A DNA stretch of 13,374 nt from Veillonella sp. (GCA_019419725.1 DXZL01000033.1:1-13374), one strand, 5' to 3'; numbered from the stretch's first letter, positions 1-8,341 are shown. Made by a program: numbers and translations. The notes: a model not told the origin generated them from the letters alone.

Positions 1-324
1 TTTATGGACCAATACAAATCATAATTGCTTCACCAAATAAGAAGTACTACTAAGATTATCATTATTAATAATTTAATCATTCTCAATTAAATATTAAATT
101 TTTATTTGAATATGAATACTTTAATGTTTTTTATTCTCATAAACATACATGAATTTCGTTATTTTTCAATATATTATCATTTAAATATACCAACATACAC
201 ATTCTTTATGGCAACTTAATTTCCCATCTAATAATAGTCACTATAAATAACAATTCATTTTATTTGCCCCTACTATATGCATAAGGTATAATTAATATAA
301 TATGTATTATAGAAAGGACGATCC
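1..324. other. AT-rich intergenic region upstream of the helicase gene
   Basis: No convincing gene lies here. One plus-strand frame is open from the window edge to a stop at 49-51 and would encode a tail ending in SPNKKYY. It could be the 3' end of a gene starting outside the window, but sixteen codons are too few to judge. The segment 48-85 contains ATTATTAATAAT (61-72) and pieces resembling Fur boxes. The rest is strongly AT-rich and unstructured until the promoter at 264-292. Confidence 0.5.
264..292 (+). promoter_or_regulatory. Candidate sigma-A promoter of the DEAD-box helicase gene
   Basis: TTGCCC (264-269) and a perfect TATAAT (287-292) are separated by 17 bp. Transcription would start near 299, giving a leader of about 25 nt. 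The ribosome site AGAAAGGA (311-318) sits 6 nt before the ATG at 325. The match is by eye; the -35 box agrees with consensus at four of six positions. Confidence 0.6.
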
Positions 325-1623
325 ATGAAATCTTTTAAATCTCTAGGTGTTTGCGATGAGCTCATCCAAGCCCTTCAAAAACAAGGTATCAAGGAGCCCA
401 CTCCAATTCAAGAACAAGCCATTCCTGTAGTTTTCAAAGGGAATGATGTCATAGCAAAAGCTCAAACAGGCACAGGCAAAACATTAGCCTTCTTATTACC
501 TATTCTTCAACGGGTTCACACAGATGTGCATCAAGAACAAGTACTTATCATTGCACCTACGCGAGAACTAGTAAAACAAATTTCTGACGAAGCAAAAGAA
601 ATAGGTACCATTTTAAATGTGGATATCCTCCCTCTTATCGGTGGCAAAACGATTGAAGCACAGTTACAACAATTAGGACGTCGCCCTCAAGTTATCTTAG
701 GTACGCCTGGTCGTCTATTAGATCATGCTAAGCGTGGTTCACTTCACCTAGATTGTATTCGTCGTGTCGTACTCGATGAAGCTGACCAAATGCTCCACAT
801 GGGGTTCTTACCGGATATCGAAAATCTCATCAGCCAAACAGATGCTAATAGACAACTTTTACTATTCTCTGCAACAATCCCAGATAAGATTAGAAACCTT
901 GCAAAAGCTTATATGTCAAAACCAGCCTCTGTAACAGCAGAAGGTAAGCATGTTACATTAGAATCTATTGATCAACGTGTATACATGATGAATCCAGAAG
1001 AAAAAACAGAACGCCTCATCAAAATGATTGATGAAGACAATCCATTCTTGGCCATTGTTTTCTGTAATAAACGTGAAGGTGCAGTCCGCTTATCCTATGA
1101 GTTAACTGCTGCAGGCCTAAATATTGCTGAAATGCATGGCGATTTAACACAAGGTCGCCGCACTCAAATATTACGCGATTTTGCAAAAGCTAAGACACAA
1201 ATCTTAGTAGCAACAGATATTGCAGCTCGCGGTATCGATATTGAAGGCATTACACATGTTTATAACTACGACGTACCACGCGACGTAGATTACTATATCC
1301 ATCGTATTGGCCGTACTGGTCGTGCGGGCAATTCCGGTGTAGCTGTTACATTTGCCACACCACAGGATGAATCTTGGCTACGTCGTATTGAGCGCGCCAT
1401 CCAAGCAACGCTTACTAAATACACTAAAGATGGACAAATTAAGACTAAAGGTAATGCAAGTACTGCGCCAAAACGTGCAAAATCTTCTGGCAAACCTAAG
1501 ATTACAAGTTCCTATCAATCTACAAAGGCTAAAGCTCATAAAGCTCGTGGCCACAAAGGTGCTAATACACGCCAACGCCGCACTTCTACTTCCCAAACTG
1601 GACGTCGTGGTAAACGCAGATAA
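325..1623 (+). CDS. DEAD-box ATP-dependent RNA helicase
   Basis: This is a cytosolic superfamily 2 RNA helicase that unwinds short RNA duplexes using ATP. Such proteins usually act in ribosome assembly, mRNA decay or cold adaptation. All core motifs are visible: Q motif around 22-34 (PTPIQ), motif I AQTGTGKT (46-53), Ia PTREL (78-82), Ib TPGR (127-130), II DEAD (151-154), III SAT (182-184), IV IVFCN (244-248), V ATDIAARGID (296-305) and VI HRIGRTGRAG (326-335). Residues 377-432 form a Lys/Arg-rich low-complexity tail, as in CshA- and RhlE-type helicases, which probably adds non-specific RNA binding. The start is supported by AGAAAGGA 6 nt upstream. The gene is monocistronic and ends at a strong terminator. 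The family is certain; the subfamily (CshA or RhlE-like) cannot be settled from this sequence alone. Confidence 0.96.
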   Translation: MKSFKSLGVCDELIQALQKQGIKEPTPIQEQAIPVVFKGNDVIAKAQTGTGKTLAFLLPILQRVHTDVHQEQVLIIAPTRELVKQISDEAKEIGTILNVDILPLIGGKTIEAQLQQLGRRPQVILGTPGRLLDHAKRGSLHLDCIRRVVLDEADQMLHMGFLPDIENLISQTDANRQLLLFSATIPDKIRNLAKAYMSKPASVTAEGKHVTLESIDQRVYMMNPEEKTERLIKMIDEDNPFLAIVFCNKREGAVRLSYELTAAGLNIAEMHGDLTQGRRTQILRDFAKAKTQILVATDIAARGIDIEGITHVYNYDVPRDVDYYIHRIGRTGRAGNSGVAVTFATPQDESWLRRIERAIQATLTKYTKDGQIKTKGNASTAPKRAKSSGKPKITSSYQSTKAKAHKARGHKGANTRQRRTSTSQTGRRGKRR

Positions 1624-1626
1624 ACT

Positions 1627-1663
1627 AAAGACGCGTACAGATTAATCTGTACGCGTCTTTTTT
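1627..1663. terminator. Perfect-palindrome bidirectional terminator between the helicase gene and topB
   Basis: Positions 1627-1660 are an exact 34-nt palindrome; the left arm begins AAAGACGCGTACAG. It is followed by T residues through 1663 on the plus strand, making a canonical terminator for the helicase gene three bases after its stop. The topB stop codon (1662-1664) lies inside this T tract, so on the minus strand the hairpin immediately follows topB and probably ends that transcript too, although its minus-strand U tract (CTTTAGTTT) is weaker. Confidence 0.9.
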
Positions 1664-3971
1664 ATTTGTTCGCATAAATACTTGGCGTGCCATTTACATC
1701 AGAACATTGTGTCTTACATTGAGATCGATTACTGCAAACCCAGTTAATGCGGCCTCTCGCCTCTTGTTTAACAAAATAACCTTCTTTACATCGCGGACAT
1801 TTATATTTCTTTTCTTCTTCAGATAGAGTGATATTACTTTCACCAGTTGAAGTCTCTCCATCGATTGGTTGTGTATGTTTACAACTTGGATAATTGGTAC
1901 AACCTAAAAAAGCACCATATTTACCATTACGCTGTTGCATACGTCCCTTATTACATTTCGGACATATAGGCAAAGTAGATAAGTCTACATTTTCATTATC
2001 CATAGGTCGTTTGCGATTTTGATTCGTTATCGTGCGAACTACATTTGGCATCATTTGACCAGAGTTTACCTGTTTATCAAAGCCAAGCTTATCAATCAAT
2101 AACTGTAAAAACTTAACTTGATCAGACAAGAAGGAATCCAACGTATCCTCCCCTTCACTCATGAGGGCCAAACGTTCTTCCCAAACTGCCGTTTCATCAG
2201 GATATAGCAATTCATCAGGCAATGCATCTACTAAAAGATAGCCTGTTTCCGTCGGCGATAGAACTTGCTTCTTCCCCGAAGTTTTCATAAAACCACGACT
2301 GATGAGTTCGTCAATAATATTAGCACGAGTCGCCTCTGTGCCTATACCAGATACAGCCTTTAACTGTTTTTTCAAATCTTCGTTTTTTACAAATTTATGA
2401 ATTTCCTTCATCGCTTGCAACAATGTAGATGGTGTAAAACGAGATGGTGGTTTTGTTTGTTTCGCCTCTACAGAGGAATCTGTATAAAGAACGGAATCAT
2501 TTTTCTTAACAGCCGGCAAATGATCCGTTTCTTCAATATCCTCTTTTTTAGAGTTAGATTCTGCGCCACGTTCATCAGTTAAATCAGGTTCATCATTATC
2601 TGTCATCGATTTGGACTTTTGTCGTTTATAAAGCAACTTCCATCCTTCGTCTATAACTACACGACCATTAGCAACAAACTCTTCCTTACATTGTTCCACT
2701 ACAATTTTAGTTTGTTCATACACGTGCTCACCATAGAATTGAGCAATATAAGCCTGACTAATGAGGAAGTAAATATTGCGCTCCTCACGAGACAAACCAT
2801 TTATATTACACGCTACCGTAGTAGGAATAATTGCGTGATGGGCGGTAATTTTCTTTTCATTCCATGCGCGGCTCTTAATAGAACGATCGGCATCTGTAGC
2901 CCATTGTGCTAACCTTTCATCTCCAGCATTCTGCAAATTATTGAGGATAGCATTGCGATCACCATACTGATTTGGTGGTAAATATTCACAATCAGAACGA
3001 GGATACGTAGTCAACTTTTTCTCATATAATTTCTGTGCTGTATCAAGTACAGTTTGCGGATCATAGGAGAATGCTTTACCCGCCAATACCTGTAAAGATG
3101 ACAAGGATAATGGTAAGCGTTGTACATCTTTCTTTTTAGATTTTGTAACCGCCTTAATGATACCATCTGTACCAGCTTGCAAGCTCTCAACCAATTCATC
3201 TGCAATAGCCTTATTTATGAGACGACCATCTGGATCAAGCCCCTTTTGTTCATCTGTAGGTTGCCACGTAGCCCAAAACACACCATTTGGATGGTTATAT
3301 AAAACCTTTAGTGTAAAATAATCGACCGGTTTAAATGCGGCTAATTCACGTTCTCTACGAACTACTAATGCTAACGTTGGAGTCTTAACACGACCTATAG
3401 GTAATGTTACCTTATTACCTTTATATCGTTCAGATAAGGTATATGCGCGAGATAGGTTCATTCCAATAAGCCAGTCTGCACGCGCTCTGGCCAATGCAGA
3501 TTGATATAAATTGTGAAAGTCTTTATTATCTCGCAAATCACTAAGAGCTGCACGAACAGATTTTTCGTCCAATGCATTTAATAAAATACGCTGTACAGGT
3601 TTTGTATTTCCTACATAATATAAAACCTCATCAACTAATAATTGTCCTTCCCTATCCGGGTCACCGGCGTTAACGATAGTGTCAGCTTTACCGATAAGGT
3701 CTTTCACTGTTTCAAACTGTTGACGACTACTATCCGTAACCAATAATTTCCATTCATCAGGCACAATAGGCAAATCTTGAGGGCGCCAGCGAACATATTT
3801 ATCATCGTAATCACCAGGTTCTGCTTGATGTAATACGTGACCTACAACCCATGTCACCACATCATCACCTTGGATAAAGTAGCCATTCCGTTTTTGGATA
3901 TTCTTATTTTCCGGCAAGCATTTACTAATTTCGCGAGCCATGGATGGCTTTTCCGCAATAAATAACCGCAT
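1662..3971 (-). CDS. topB: DNA topoisomerase III (type IA)
   Basis: A type IA topoisomerase that cuts one strand through a 5'-phosphotyrosine link and decatenates or relaxes negatively supercoiled DNA during replication and recombination. The Toprim domain starts at the N-terminus (FIAEKPSMAREI) and carries the metal-binding DPDREG motif at 104-109. The catalytic tyrosine is Y323 in TTYPRSDCEYL, the TopoIII signature. PPSRFTPSTLL (508-518) and GIGTEATRA (542-550) are further family motifs. Two C-terminal four-cysteine zinc fingers are visible (C670/C673/C691/C697 and C725/C728/C746/C752). At 769 residues it is longer than Bacillus or E. coli TopB, owing to these fingers and a charged insert at about 452-490. 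The start is preceded by AAGGAGGGG (3975-3983). The gene stands alone, divergent from prfC. Confidence 0.96.
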   Translation of the reverse strand: MRLFIAEKPSMAREISKCLPENKNIQKRNGYFIQGDDVVTWVVGHVLHQAEPGDYDDKYVRWRPQDLPIVPDEWKLLVTDSSRQQFETVKDLIGKADTIVNAGDPDREGQLLVDEVLYYVGNTKPVQRILLNALDEKSVRAALSDLRDNKDFHNLYQSALARARADWLIGMNLSRAYTLSERYKGNKVTLPIGRVKTPTLALVVRRERELAAFKPVDYFTLKVLYNHPNGVFWATWQPTDEQKGLDPDGRLINKAIADELVESLQAGTDGIIKAVTKSKKKDVQRLPLSLSSLQVLAGKAFSYDPQTVLDTAQKLYEKKLTTYPRSDCEYLPPNQYGDRNAILNNLQNAGDERLAQWATDADRSIKSRAWNEKKITAHHAIIPTTVACNINGLSREERNIYFLISQAYIAQFYGEHVYEQTKIVVEQCKEEFVANGRVVIDEGWKLLYKRQKSKSMTDNDEPDLTDERGAESNSKKEDIEETDHLPAVKKNDSVLYTDSSVEAKQTKPPSRFTPSTLLQAMKEIHKFVKNEDLKKQLKAVSGIGTEATRANIIDELISRGFMKTSGKKQVLSPTETGYLLVDALPDELLYPDETAVWEERLALMSEGEDTLDSFLSDQVKFLQLLIDKLGFDKQVNSGQMMPNVVRTITNQNRKRPMDNENVDLSTLPICPKCNKGRMQQRNGKYGAFLGCTNYPSCKHTQPIDGETSTGESNITLSEEEKKYKCPRCKEGYFVKQEARGRINWVCSNRSQCKTQCSDVNGTPSIYANK

Positions 3972-4028
3972 GGTCCCCTCCTTAACATAAAATAACGGCT
4001 ATTCCCCTAAGCCGCTCTTTGAAATCTC

Positions 4029-4034
4029 ATTATA
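4029..4034 (-). promoter_or_regulatory. Candidate -10 box of topB
   Basis: Read on the minus strand this is a perfect TATAAT, 58 bp upstream of the topB start. No good -35 hexamer lies 16-18 bp further upstream (the best is TAGTTA). The leader would contain a small hairpin, CGGCT/AGCCG (3996-4000 with 4010-4014), just before the ribosome site. Confidence 0.35.
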
Positions 4035-4045
4035 CTACAATTTAG

Positions 4046-4074
4046 TGGTCATAACTACCAAAATCATGTATAAT
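4046..4074 (+). promoter_or_regulatory. Candidate promoter of prfC
   Basis: TGGTCA (4046-4051) and a perfect TATAAT (4069-4074) are spaced by 17 bp. A second TATAAT occurs at 4103-4108 without a recognisable -35 box and is an alternative. The prfC ribosome site GAGGTG (4138-4143) is 4 nt before the ATG. Confidence 0.4.
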
Positions 4075-4147
4075 TTTAAAGATATGAATGATGTAAAAGT
4101 TATATAATAAGACAATGCTTTTACAAACGAAACAATAGAGGTGAACT

Positions 4148-5743
4148 ATGACATTTTTAGAAGAAGTGCAACGTCGTCGTACGTTTGCTATCATATCTCA
4201 CCCGGATGCGGGTAAAACTACATTAACAGAAAAATTACTTTTATATGGTGGTGCTATCCACTTAGCGGGATCCGTTAAATCTCGTAAAACGGCAAAACAC
4301 GCCGTATCTGACTGGATGGAAATCGAAAAGCAACGTGGTATCTCCGTAACAAGTTCTGTGTTGCAATTTGACTATGATGGTTGTCGCGTCAATATCCTAG
4401 ACACCCCTGGTCACCAGGACTTTTCTGAAGATACATATCGTACCTTAATGGCTGCAGATAGTGCTGTCATGTTGATTGACGTAGCAAAAGGCGTAGAAGC
4501 ACAAACAAAAAAACTATTTGCTGTATCTAAAGAACGCGGTATTCCTATCTTTACATTTGTAAATAAAATTGACCATTTCGGTCGTAGCCCATTTGATTTA
4601 ATGGAAGAAATCGAAAATGTTCTTGGCATTCGTACATGCCCTATGAACTGGCCAATTGGTATAAACGGCGAATACAAAGGCGTATACGATAGAGAACATG
4701 AAACTATTGAGCTTTTCGCAAAAGATGAAACACATGGTCAAGAAAAGTTAGCTTCTGAAAAAGGAGCTTTGACTGACCCTCGTATGAAAGAATTATTAGG
4801 TGATGATGTATACCAAGCATTACTTGATGATATTGAATTATTAGATGTTGCAGGCGATCCATTCGATTTTGACAAGGTTCGTGCTGGTGAATTAACTCCT
4901 ATGTTCTTCGGCTCTGCCATGACTAACTTTGGGGTAAAACCATTCTTAGAGAAATTCTTAGAACTTGCTCCATCTCCTGCTCCACGCCAAGCTGTGGAAG
5001 AAATGGTCCAACCTACAAGCGAAGACTTCTCTGCCTTAGTATTTAAAATCCAAGCGAATATGGACCCTAACCACCATGACCGTATCGTATTTATGCGTAT
5101 CTGTTCTGGTAAGTTCGAAAAGGGCATGTCCGTATTGCATCGCCAATCTAATAAAACGATTCGTCTATCTCAGCCTCAACAGTTTTTGGCTACAGAACGT
5201 ACCATCGTAGAGGATGCATATCCAGGAGATATTATCGGTGTCTTTGACGCTGGTACAATGGGTGTAGGTGATACACTGTGTGCTCAAAAACACAAGGTAA
5301 CCTTTGGTGACTTCCCTGTATTCCCACCAGAGTTCTTTGCTCGCGTATCGCCAAAAGATACTATGAAGCGTAAGCAGTTCCAAAAAGGGATGACACAATT
5401 AGCCCAAGAAGGCGCTGTTCAAATCTTTGAACAACCAGGTGCTCTTGATTCCTTCGTAGTCGGCGCTGTAGGTATGCTTCAATTCGAGGTTCTGGAATAC
5501 CGTTTAAAAAATGAATATGGTGTTGATTTATTAAATAATACATTACCATACAGTGTTGCTCGTTGGATTGATGGTGAAGTAGATATCGCTTCTTTAAAAG
5601 GTGTAGATAATGCGATGATTGTTAAGGATAATCGAGATCGCACCGTAGTCCTCATTTCCAATGAGTGGCAAATGGGTTGGGTTCAGGAACGTAATCCTGA
5701 TGTTACATTCTTAACCACTCCAAAACTTCATCACGAACTATAG
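4148..5743 (+). CDS. prfC: Peptide chain release factor 3 (RF3)
   Basis: A translational GTPase that removes RF1/RF2 from the ribosome after peptide release, speeding factor recycling. The GTP-binding motifs are intact: G1 SHPDAGKTT (17-25), G2 region GISVTSS (64-70), G3 DTPGH (85-89), G4 NKID (139-142) and G5 GSAMTN (255-260). The start (LEEVQRRRTFAIISHPDAGKTT) and the DTPGHQDFSEDTYRTL segment are typical of RF3 and separate it from EF-G and tetracycline-protection proteins. Its 531 residues match the E. coli protein (529) and it appears complete. It is monocistronic, divergent from topB, and ends in a strong hairpin terminator. Confidence 0.97.
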   Translation: MTFLEEVQRRRTFAIISHPDAGKTTLTEKLLLYGGAIHLAGSVKSRKTAKHAVSDWMEIEKQRGISVTSSVLQFDYDGCRVNILDTPGHQDFSEDTYRTLMAADSAVMLIDVAKGVEAQTKKLFAVSKERGIPIFTFVNKIDHFGRSPFDLMEEIENVLGIRTCPMNWPIGINGEYKGVYDREHETIELFAKDETHGQEKLASEKGALTDPRMKELLGDDVYQALLDDIELLDVAGDPFDFDKVRAGELTPMFFGSAMTNFGVKPFLEKFLELAPSPAPRQAVEEMVQPTSEDFSALVFKIQANMDPNHHDRIVFMRICSGKFEKGMSVLHRQSNKTIRLSQPQQFLATERTIVEDAYPGDIIGVFDAGTMGVGDTLCAQKHKVTFGDFPVFPPEFFARVSPKDTMKRKQFQKGMTQLAQEGAVQIFEQPGALDSFVVGAVGMLQFEVLEYRLKNEYGVDLLNNTLPYSVARWIDGEVDIASLKGVDNAMIVKDNRDRTVVLISNEWQMGWVQERNPDVTFLTTPKLHHEL

Positions 5744-5761
5744 AAACGCTTTCCTGTTATT

Positions 5762-5819
5762 AACTGGAATATATTTCTCAATATATAAAAATTAGAAATA
5801 TATTCCAGTTTATTTTTTT
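5762..5819 (+). terminator. Terminator of prfC
   Basis: A perfect 17-bp AT-rich stem pairs 5762-5778 with 5794-5810 around a 15-nt loop and is followed by TATTTTTTT. It begins 18 bp after the prfC stop. Confidence 0.9.
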
Positions 5820-6102
5820 ATAATAGGCAGGAATATCACAGAATTTAGTCGAATACATATAGTATGATTATGTAAAGAAGTGATTTATACTATTACTTTC
5901 TCGTATTTTTGTATATAATATAAATGTATTATAAAAAATATATATCCAATATAGATATATAATAACTAAATGGTTTTAATGTTGTTGTGAGTGTTGAAAC
6001 GAAAACATATAAGATTTTTATACGGTGTATATTCTATAGTATTTTTCGACCATTCATGATACCATAAAATATAGGTTTATTTTTATTTAAAGGAGTGATT
6101 TT
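5820..6102. other. Non-coding leader region of gltS
   Basis: AT-rich DNA with no plausible coding frame. It holds two weak dyads: ATAGTAT (5859-5865) with ATACTAT (5887-5893), and TATATATC (5939-5946) with GATATATA (5954-5961). A lone TATAAT is at 5914-5919. No known riboswitch fold was recognised. The gltS ribosome site AAAGGAG (6089-6095) lies 7 nt before the ATG. Confidence 0.5.
5985..6013 (+). promoter_or_regulatory. Candidate promoter of gltS
   Basis: TTGTGA (5985-5990), a 17-bp spacer and TATAAG (6008-6013) give 4/6 and 5/6 matches to the sigma-A consensus and would produce a leader of about 80 nt. Because the region is so AT-rich, chance matches are likely; the TATAAT at 5914-5919 is an alternative. 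Confidence 0.35.
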
Positions 6103-7350
6103 ATGCCACTTATTGACTTAGCTTTAGTCAACAATGTATGGACTTTAAAACTGTCCATGATCCAAACCGTAGGTCTCGCTGTTATTACCTTATTTATAGG
6201 TACTTGGATTAACAAACATTCCAAGTTCTTACAACGTATGTGTATGCCTGCACCAGCTGTAGGGGCTTTGCCATTTGCATTTTTAACTGCTATTCTTTCT
6301 TACTACAAGATTTTGAACATTACCTTCGAAGGTTCCCTACAAACATTCTTAATGCTTGCCTTCTTTACTACTATCGGTTTGATGGCATCTTTAAAAGTCC
6401 TCAAAAAGGGCGGTATCTTCATTATCTTCTTCTTCCTAGCTTGTGCAGTATGGATTGTTGTACAAAATACAGCAGGTATTATGATTGCTAAAGCTTTAGG
6501 TATTGAACCAATTATCGGTATTATGGCTGGTTCTGTATCCATGATTGGCGGTCTAGGTACTGCTGGTGCCTTTGGTCCATATTATGAACAATTGCTTGGC
6601 ATTCCTGGTACAGCATCCGCTGCAGTTGCAGCAGCAACATTCGGTATGGTTGCTGGTACAATTCTCGGTGCTCCTGTAGGCGAACGCATTATTAAAATGC
6701 ACAAAGTTAAAACACCATACGAAAATCCTGAGTTAATGGAAGATGAAGGCATCGACATGATCGAAGATCGCGTTGAAAACGGTGGCAAACAATTCGATGC
6801 TCAAGACCTGTTAACTATTTGTATGTGGATTGGTCTCGCTTTAGGTATCGGTACTATCGTAAGTGCTGGTTTATCCATCCTTACTCCATTACCTGCATAC
6901 ATCGGCGCCATGATTTGTGCTGCTGTAATTCGTAACTTTGGTGATTTTACAAAAGCTTACAAAATCAACGATGCAGCTCTCGATGCAGTATCCAATGTAG
7001 CATTATCCTTATTCGTAACAATGGCTATCAATAGCTTGAAACTAGTTCAATTGATTGATCTTGCATTACCTCTTATTACAATCTTAGTTGCACAAATGGC
7101 ACTTATCTGTGTATTTGCATACCTTATCTACTTCATCTTTGGTCGCAACTACGACTCCGTTATGCTCGGCGCGGGTGCCATCGGCTTCGGTTTAGGTGCT
7201 ACACCAAATGCTTTGGTTAACATGTTATCCTTGGCTGGCAAACACGGTCCATCCCCTCGTGCATGGCTCGTAGTTTCCTTAGTAGGTGCATTCTTAATCG
7301 ACTTTGCGAATGCTTTCCTCATTACAACAATGGCTGGCATTCTTTACTAA
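6103..7350 (+). CDS. gltS: Sodium/glutamate symporter (GltS family)
   Basis: An inner-membrane carrier of the ESS family, which in E. coli imports glutamate with Na+. The protein is almost entirely hydrophobic helices (for example 18-36, 51-69, 80-95, 104-122, 237-260, 320-347, 386-412). It shows the two inverted half-repeats of the family, each with a glycine-rich re-entrant motif: GSVSMIGGLGT (143-153) and GFGLGATPNA (361-370). An acidic cytoplasmic loop occupies about 200-235. Length (415) is close to E. coli GltS (401). Some conserved positions differ from the E. coli protein as I recall it: MPAPAVGAL instead of IPEPVAGG, and Leu instead of His in GGxGT. The substrate could therefore differ from glutamate. 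The gene is monocistronic, flanked by terminators on both sides. Confidence 0.92.
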   Translation: MPLIDLALVNNVWTLKLSMIQTVGLAVITLFIGTWINKHSKFLQRMCMPAPAVGALPFAFLTAILSYYKILNITFEGSLQTFLMLAFFTTIGLMASLKVLKKGGIFIIFFFLACAVWIVVQNTAGIMIAKALGIEPIIGIMAGSVSMIGGLGTAGAFGPYYEQLLGIPGTASAAVAAATFGMVAGTILGAPVGERIIKMHKVKTPYENPELMEDEGIDMIEDRVENGGKQFDAQDLLTICMWIGLALGIGTIVSAGLSILTPLPAYIGAMICAAVIRNFGDFTKAYKINDAALDAVSNVALSLFVTMAINSLKLVQLIDLALPLITILVAQMALICVFAYLIYFIFGRNYDSVMLGAGAIGFGLGATPNALVNMLSLAGKHGPSPRAWLVVSLVGAFLIDFANAFLITTMAGILY

Positions 7351-7352
7351 AC

Positions 7353-7379
7353 AAAAAGGACCCATTCGGGTCCTTTTTT
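7353..7379 (+). terminator. Terminator of gltS
   Basis: GGACCC (7358-7363) pairs with GGGTCC (7368-7373) over a 4-nt ATTC loop. It is extended by five A:T pairs and ends in a run of T residues, two bases after the gltS stop. Confidence 0.93.
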
Positions 7380-7389
7380 ATGCAAAAAA

Positions 7390-7464
7390 CTTATTAGCAT
7401 AATAAGAGCTTATTAACATAAAAGAGCTTATTAGAATGATATTATCAATCTAATAAGCTCTTTT
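7390..7464. terminator. Multi-hairpin region, terminator of the rnmV-rsmA operon
   Basis: The main hairpin pairs 7420-7435 with 7449-7464 (16 bp, arm AAAAGAGCTTATTAGA) and continues inward with TGATA/TATCA-type pairing. On the minus strand it starts 9 nt after the rsmA stop and ends in TTTT, so it should terminate that operon. On the plus strand it also ends in T residues. Upstream, CTTATTA (7390-7396) pairs with TAATAAG (7400-7406), and AAGAGCTTATTA occurs twice (7404-7415 and 7422-7433), so alternative pairings are possible. Confidence 0.8.
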
Positions 7465-7473
7465 TACATTATA

Positions 7474-8328
7474 CTATTTAATTAAAGAAGCCCATGAATT
7501 AGCTACATCAGCAAATTCTTGAAGGGTAAATGTTTCCCCTCTTCGTTGACCATCGATATTCGCTTTTACTAACAGCTCTTCGATTCGATCTTTTGATAAT
7601 CCCGTTGTCTTCATCGTATTGGCAAAGGTTTTACGTCGTTGCGCAAAACCAGCTTTCACAACTCGGAAGAATAGTTTCTCATCAATCACATCAACAGGTG
7701 GTTTATCTCGTAATACGCAGCGAATGACAGAACTCGTTACCGCTGGAGCTGGCAAGAAAGATTTAGGTGGTACATCAAGCACAATATCCGGTTCAGTATA
7801 ATATTGTACCGCTACAGATAATGCACCATAATCCTTTGTACCTGGCTTAGCTACCATTCGCAAGGCAACTTCCTTTTGTACCATTACAACGAGGCGCTCA
7901 ATTGGTAATTTACTTTCTAATAGAGACATAATAATAGGTGTTGTAATATAGTACGGTAAATTAGCAACCACCTTAAATGGTTTATGATTCATGATGGATG
8001 GTACATCAAGTTTCAACACATCGCCATGAATAATACGTACATTATCATAGGATGCCAAAGTAGTGTCTAGGACCTCTAATAAACGTCGGTCTAGTTCAAT
8101 GGCCGTTACATCTGCCCCACTTTGTGCTAACCCCTGTGTCAATGTACCGATGCCAGGACCTACCTCTAGTACAGGTTCACCTGGTGTCAATTCTGCAGCA
8201 TGTACTATTTCATCAACAATGCCGCGTTTAATAAGAAAGTTCTGCCCTAATTTCTTGCTCATTTTAATATCGAAGCGTTTACATATATAATGCACTACCT
8301 CAGGGCTTGCAATTACTGATTCTAACAT
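7474..8328 (-). CDS. rsmA: 16S rRNA (adenine1518/1519-N6)-dimethyltransferase
   Basis: Also called KsgA. It uses S-adenosylmethionine to dimethylate two adjacent adenines in the 3' terminal hairpin of 16S rRNA, a late check on 30S assembly; its loss gives kasugamycin resistance. The Rossmann-type methyltransferase domain shows KKLGQNFL (25-32), the SAM-binding glycine loop EVGPGIGT (55-62), acidic IELD (77-80), GDV (102-104) and the catalytic NLPYY motif (123-127). A small helical C-terminal domain follows. Length (284) is normal. The start is supported by AGGAG (8334-8338) with a 5-nt gap. Only 13 nt separate it from the rnmV stop, so the two genes form one transcript, the same pair as in Bacillus. 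Confidence 0.96.
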   Translation of the reverse strand: MLESVIASPEVVHYICKRFDIKMSKKLGQNFLIKRGIVDEIVHAAELTPGEPVLEVGPGIGTLTQGLAQSGADVTAIELDRRLLEVLDTTLASYDNVRIIHGDVLKLDVPSIMNHKPFKVVANLPYYITTPIIMSLLESKLPIERLVVMVQKEVALRMVAKPGTKDYGALSVAVQYYTEPDIVLDVPPKSFLPAPAVTSSVIRCVLRDKPPVDVIDEKLFFRVVKAGFAQRRKTFANTMKTTGLSKDRIEELLVKANIDGQRRGETFTLQEFADVANSWASLIK

Positions 8329-8341
8329 CTTAACTCCTATT

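Noticed and set aside
3..51. 3' end of an upstream plus-strand gene ending in SPNKKYY
   Set aside because: Only sixteen codons are visible, all three frames close within 51 bases, and no terminator follows; noted in the intergenic entry but not called.
1352..1645. A 97-codon plus-strand frame overlapping the end of the helicase gene
   Set aside because: It is an out-of-frame shadow that runs through the terminator stem and has no supporting start signal.
2397..2912. Open frames on the plus strand opposite topB
   Set aside because: They lie wholly within the well-supported topB gene, have no ribosome sites and encode unrecognisable, compositionally odd peptides.
5939..5961. TATATATC/GATATATA inverted repeat as an operator or terminator
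   Set aside because: It is almost pure A/T in a very AT-rich region, has no T tract, and could easily arise by chance.
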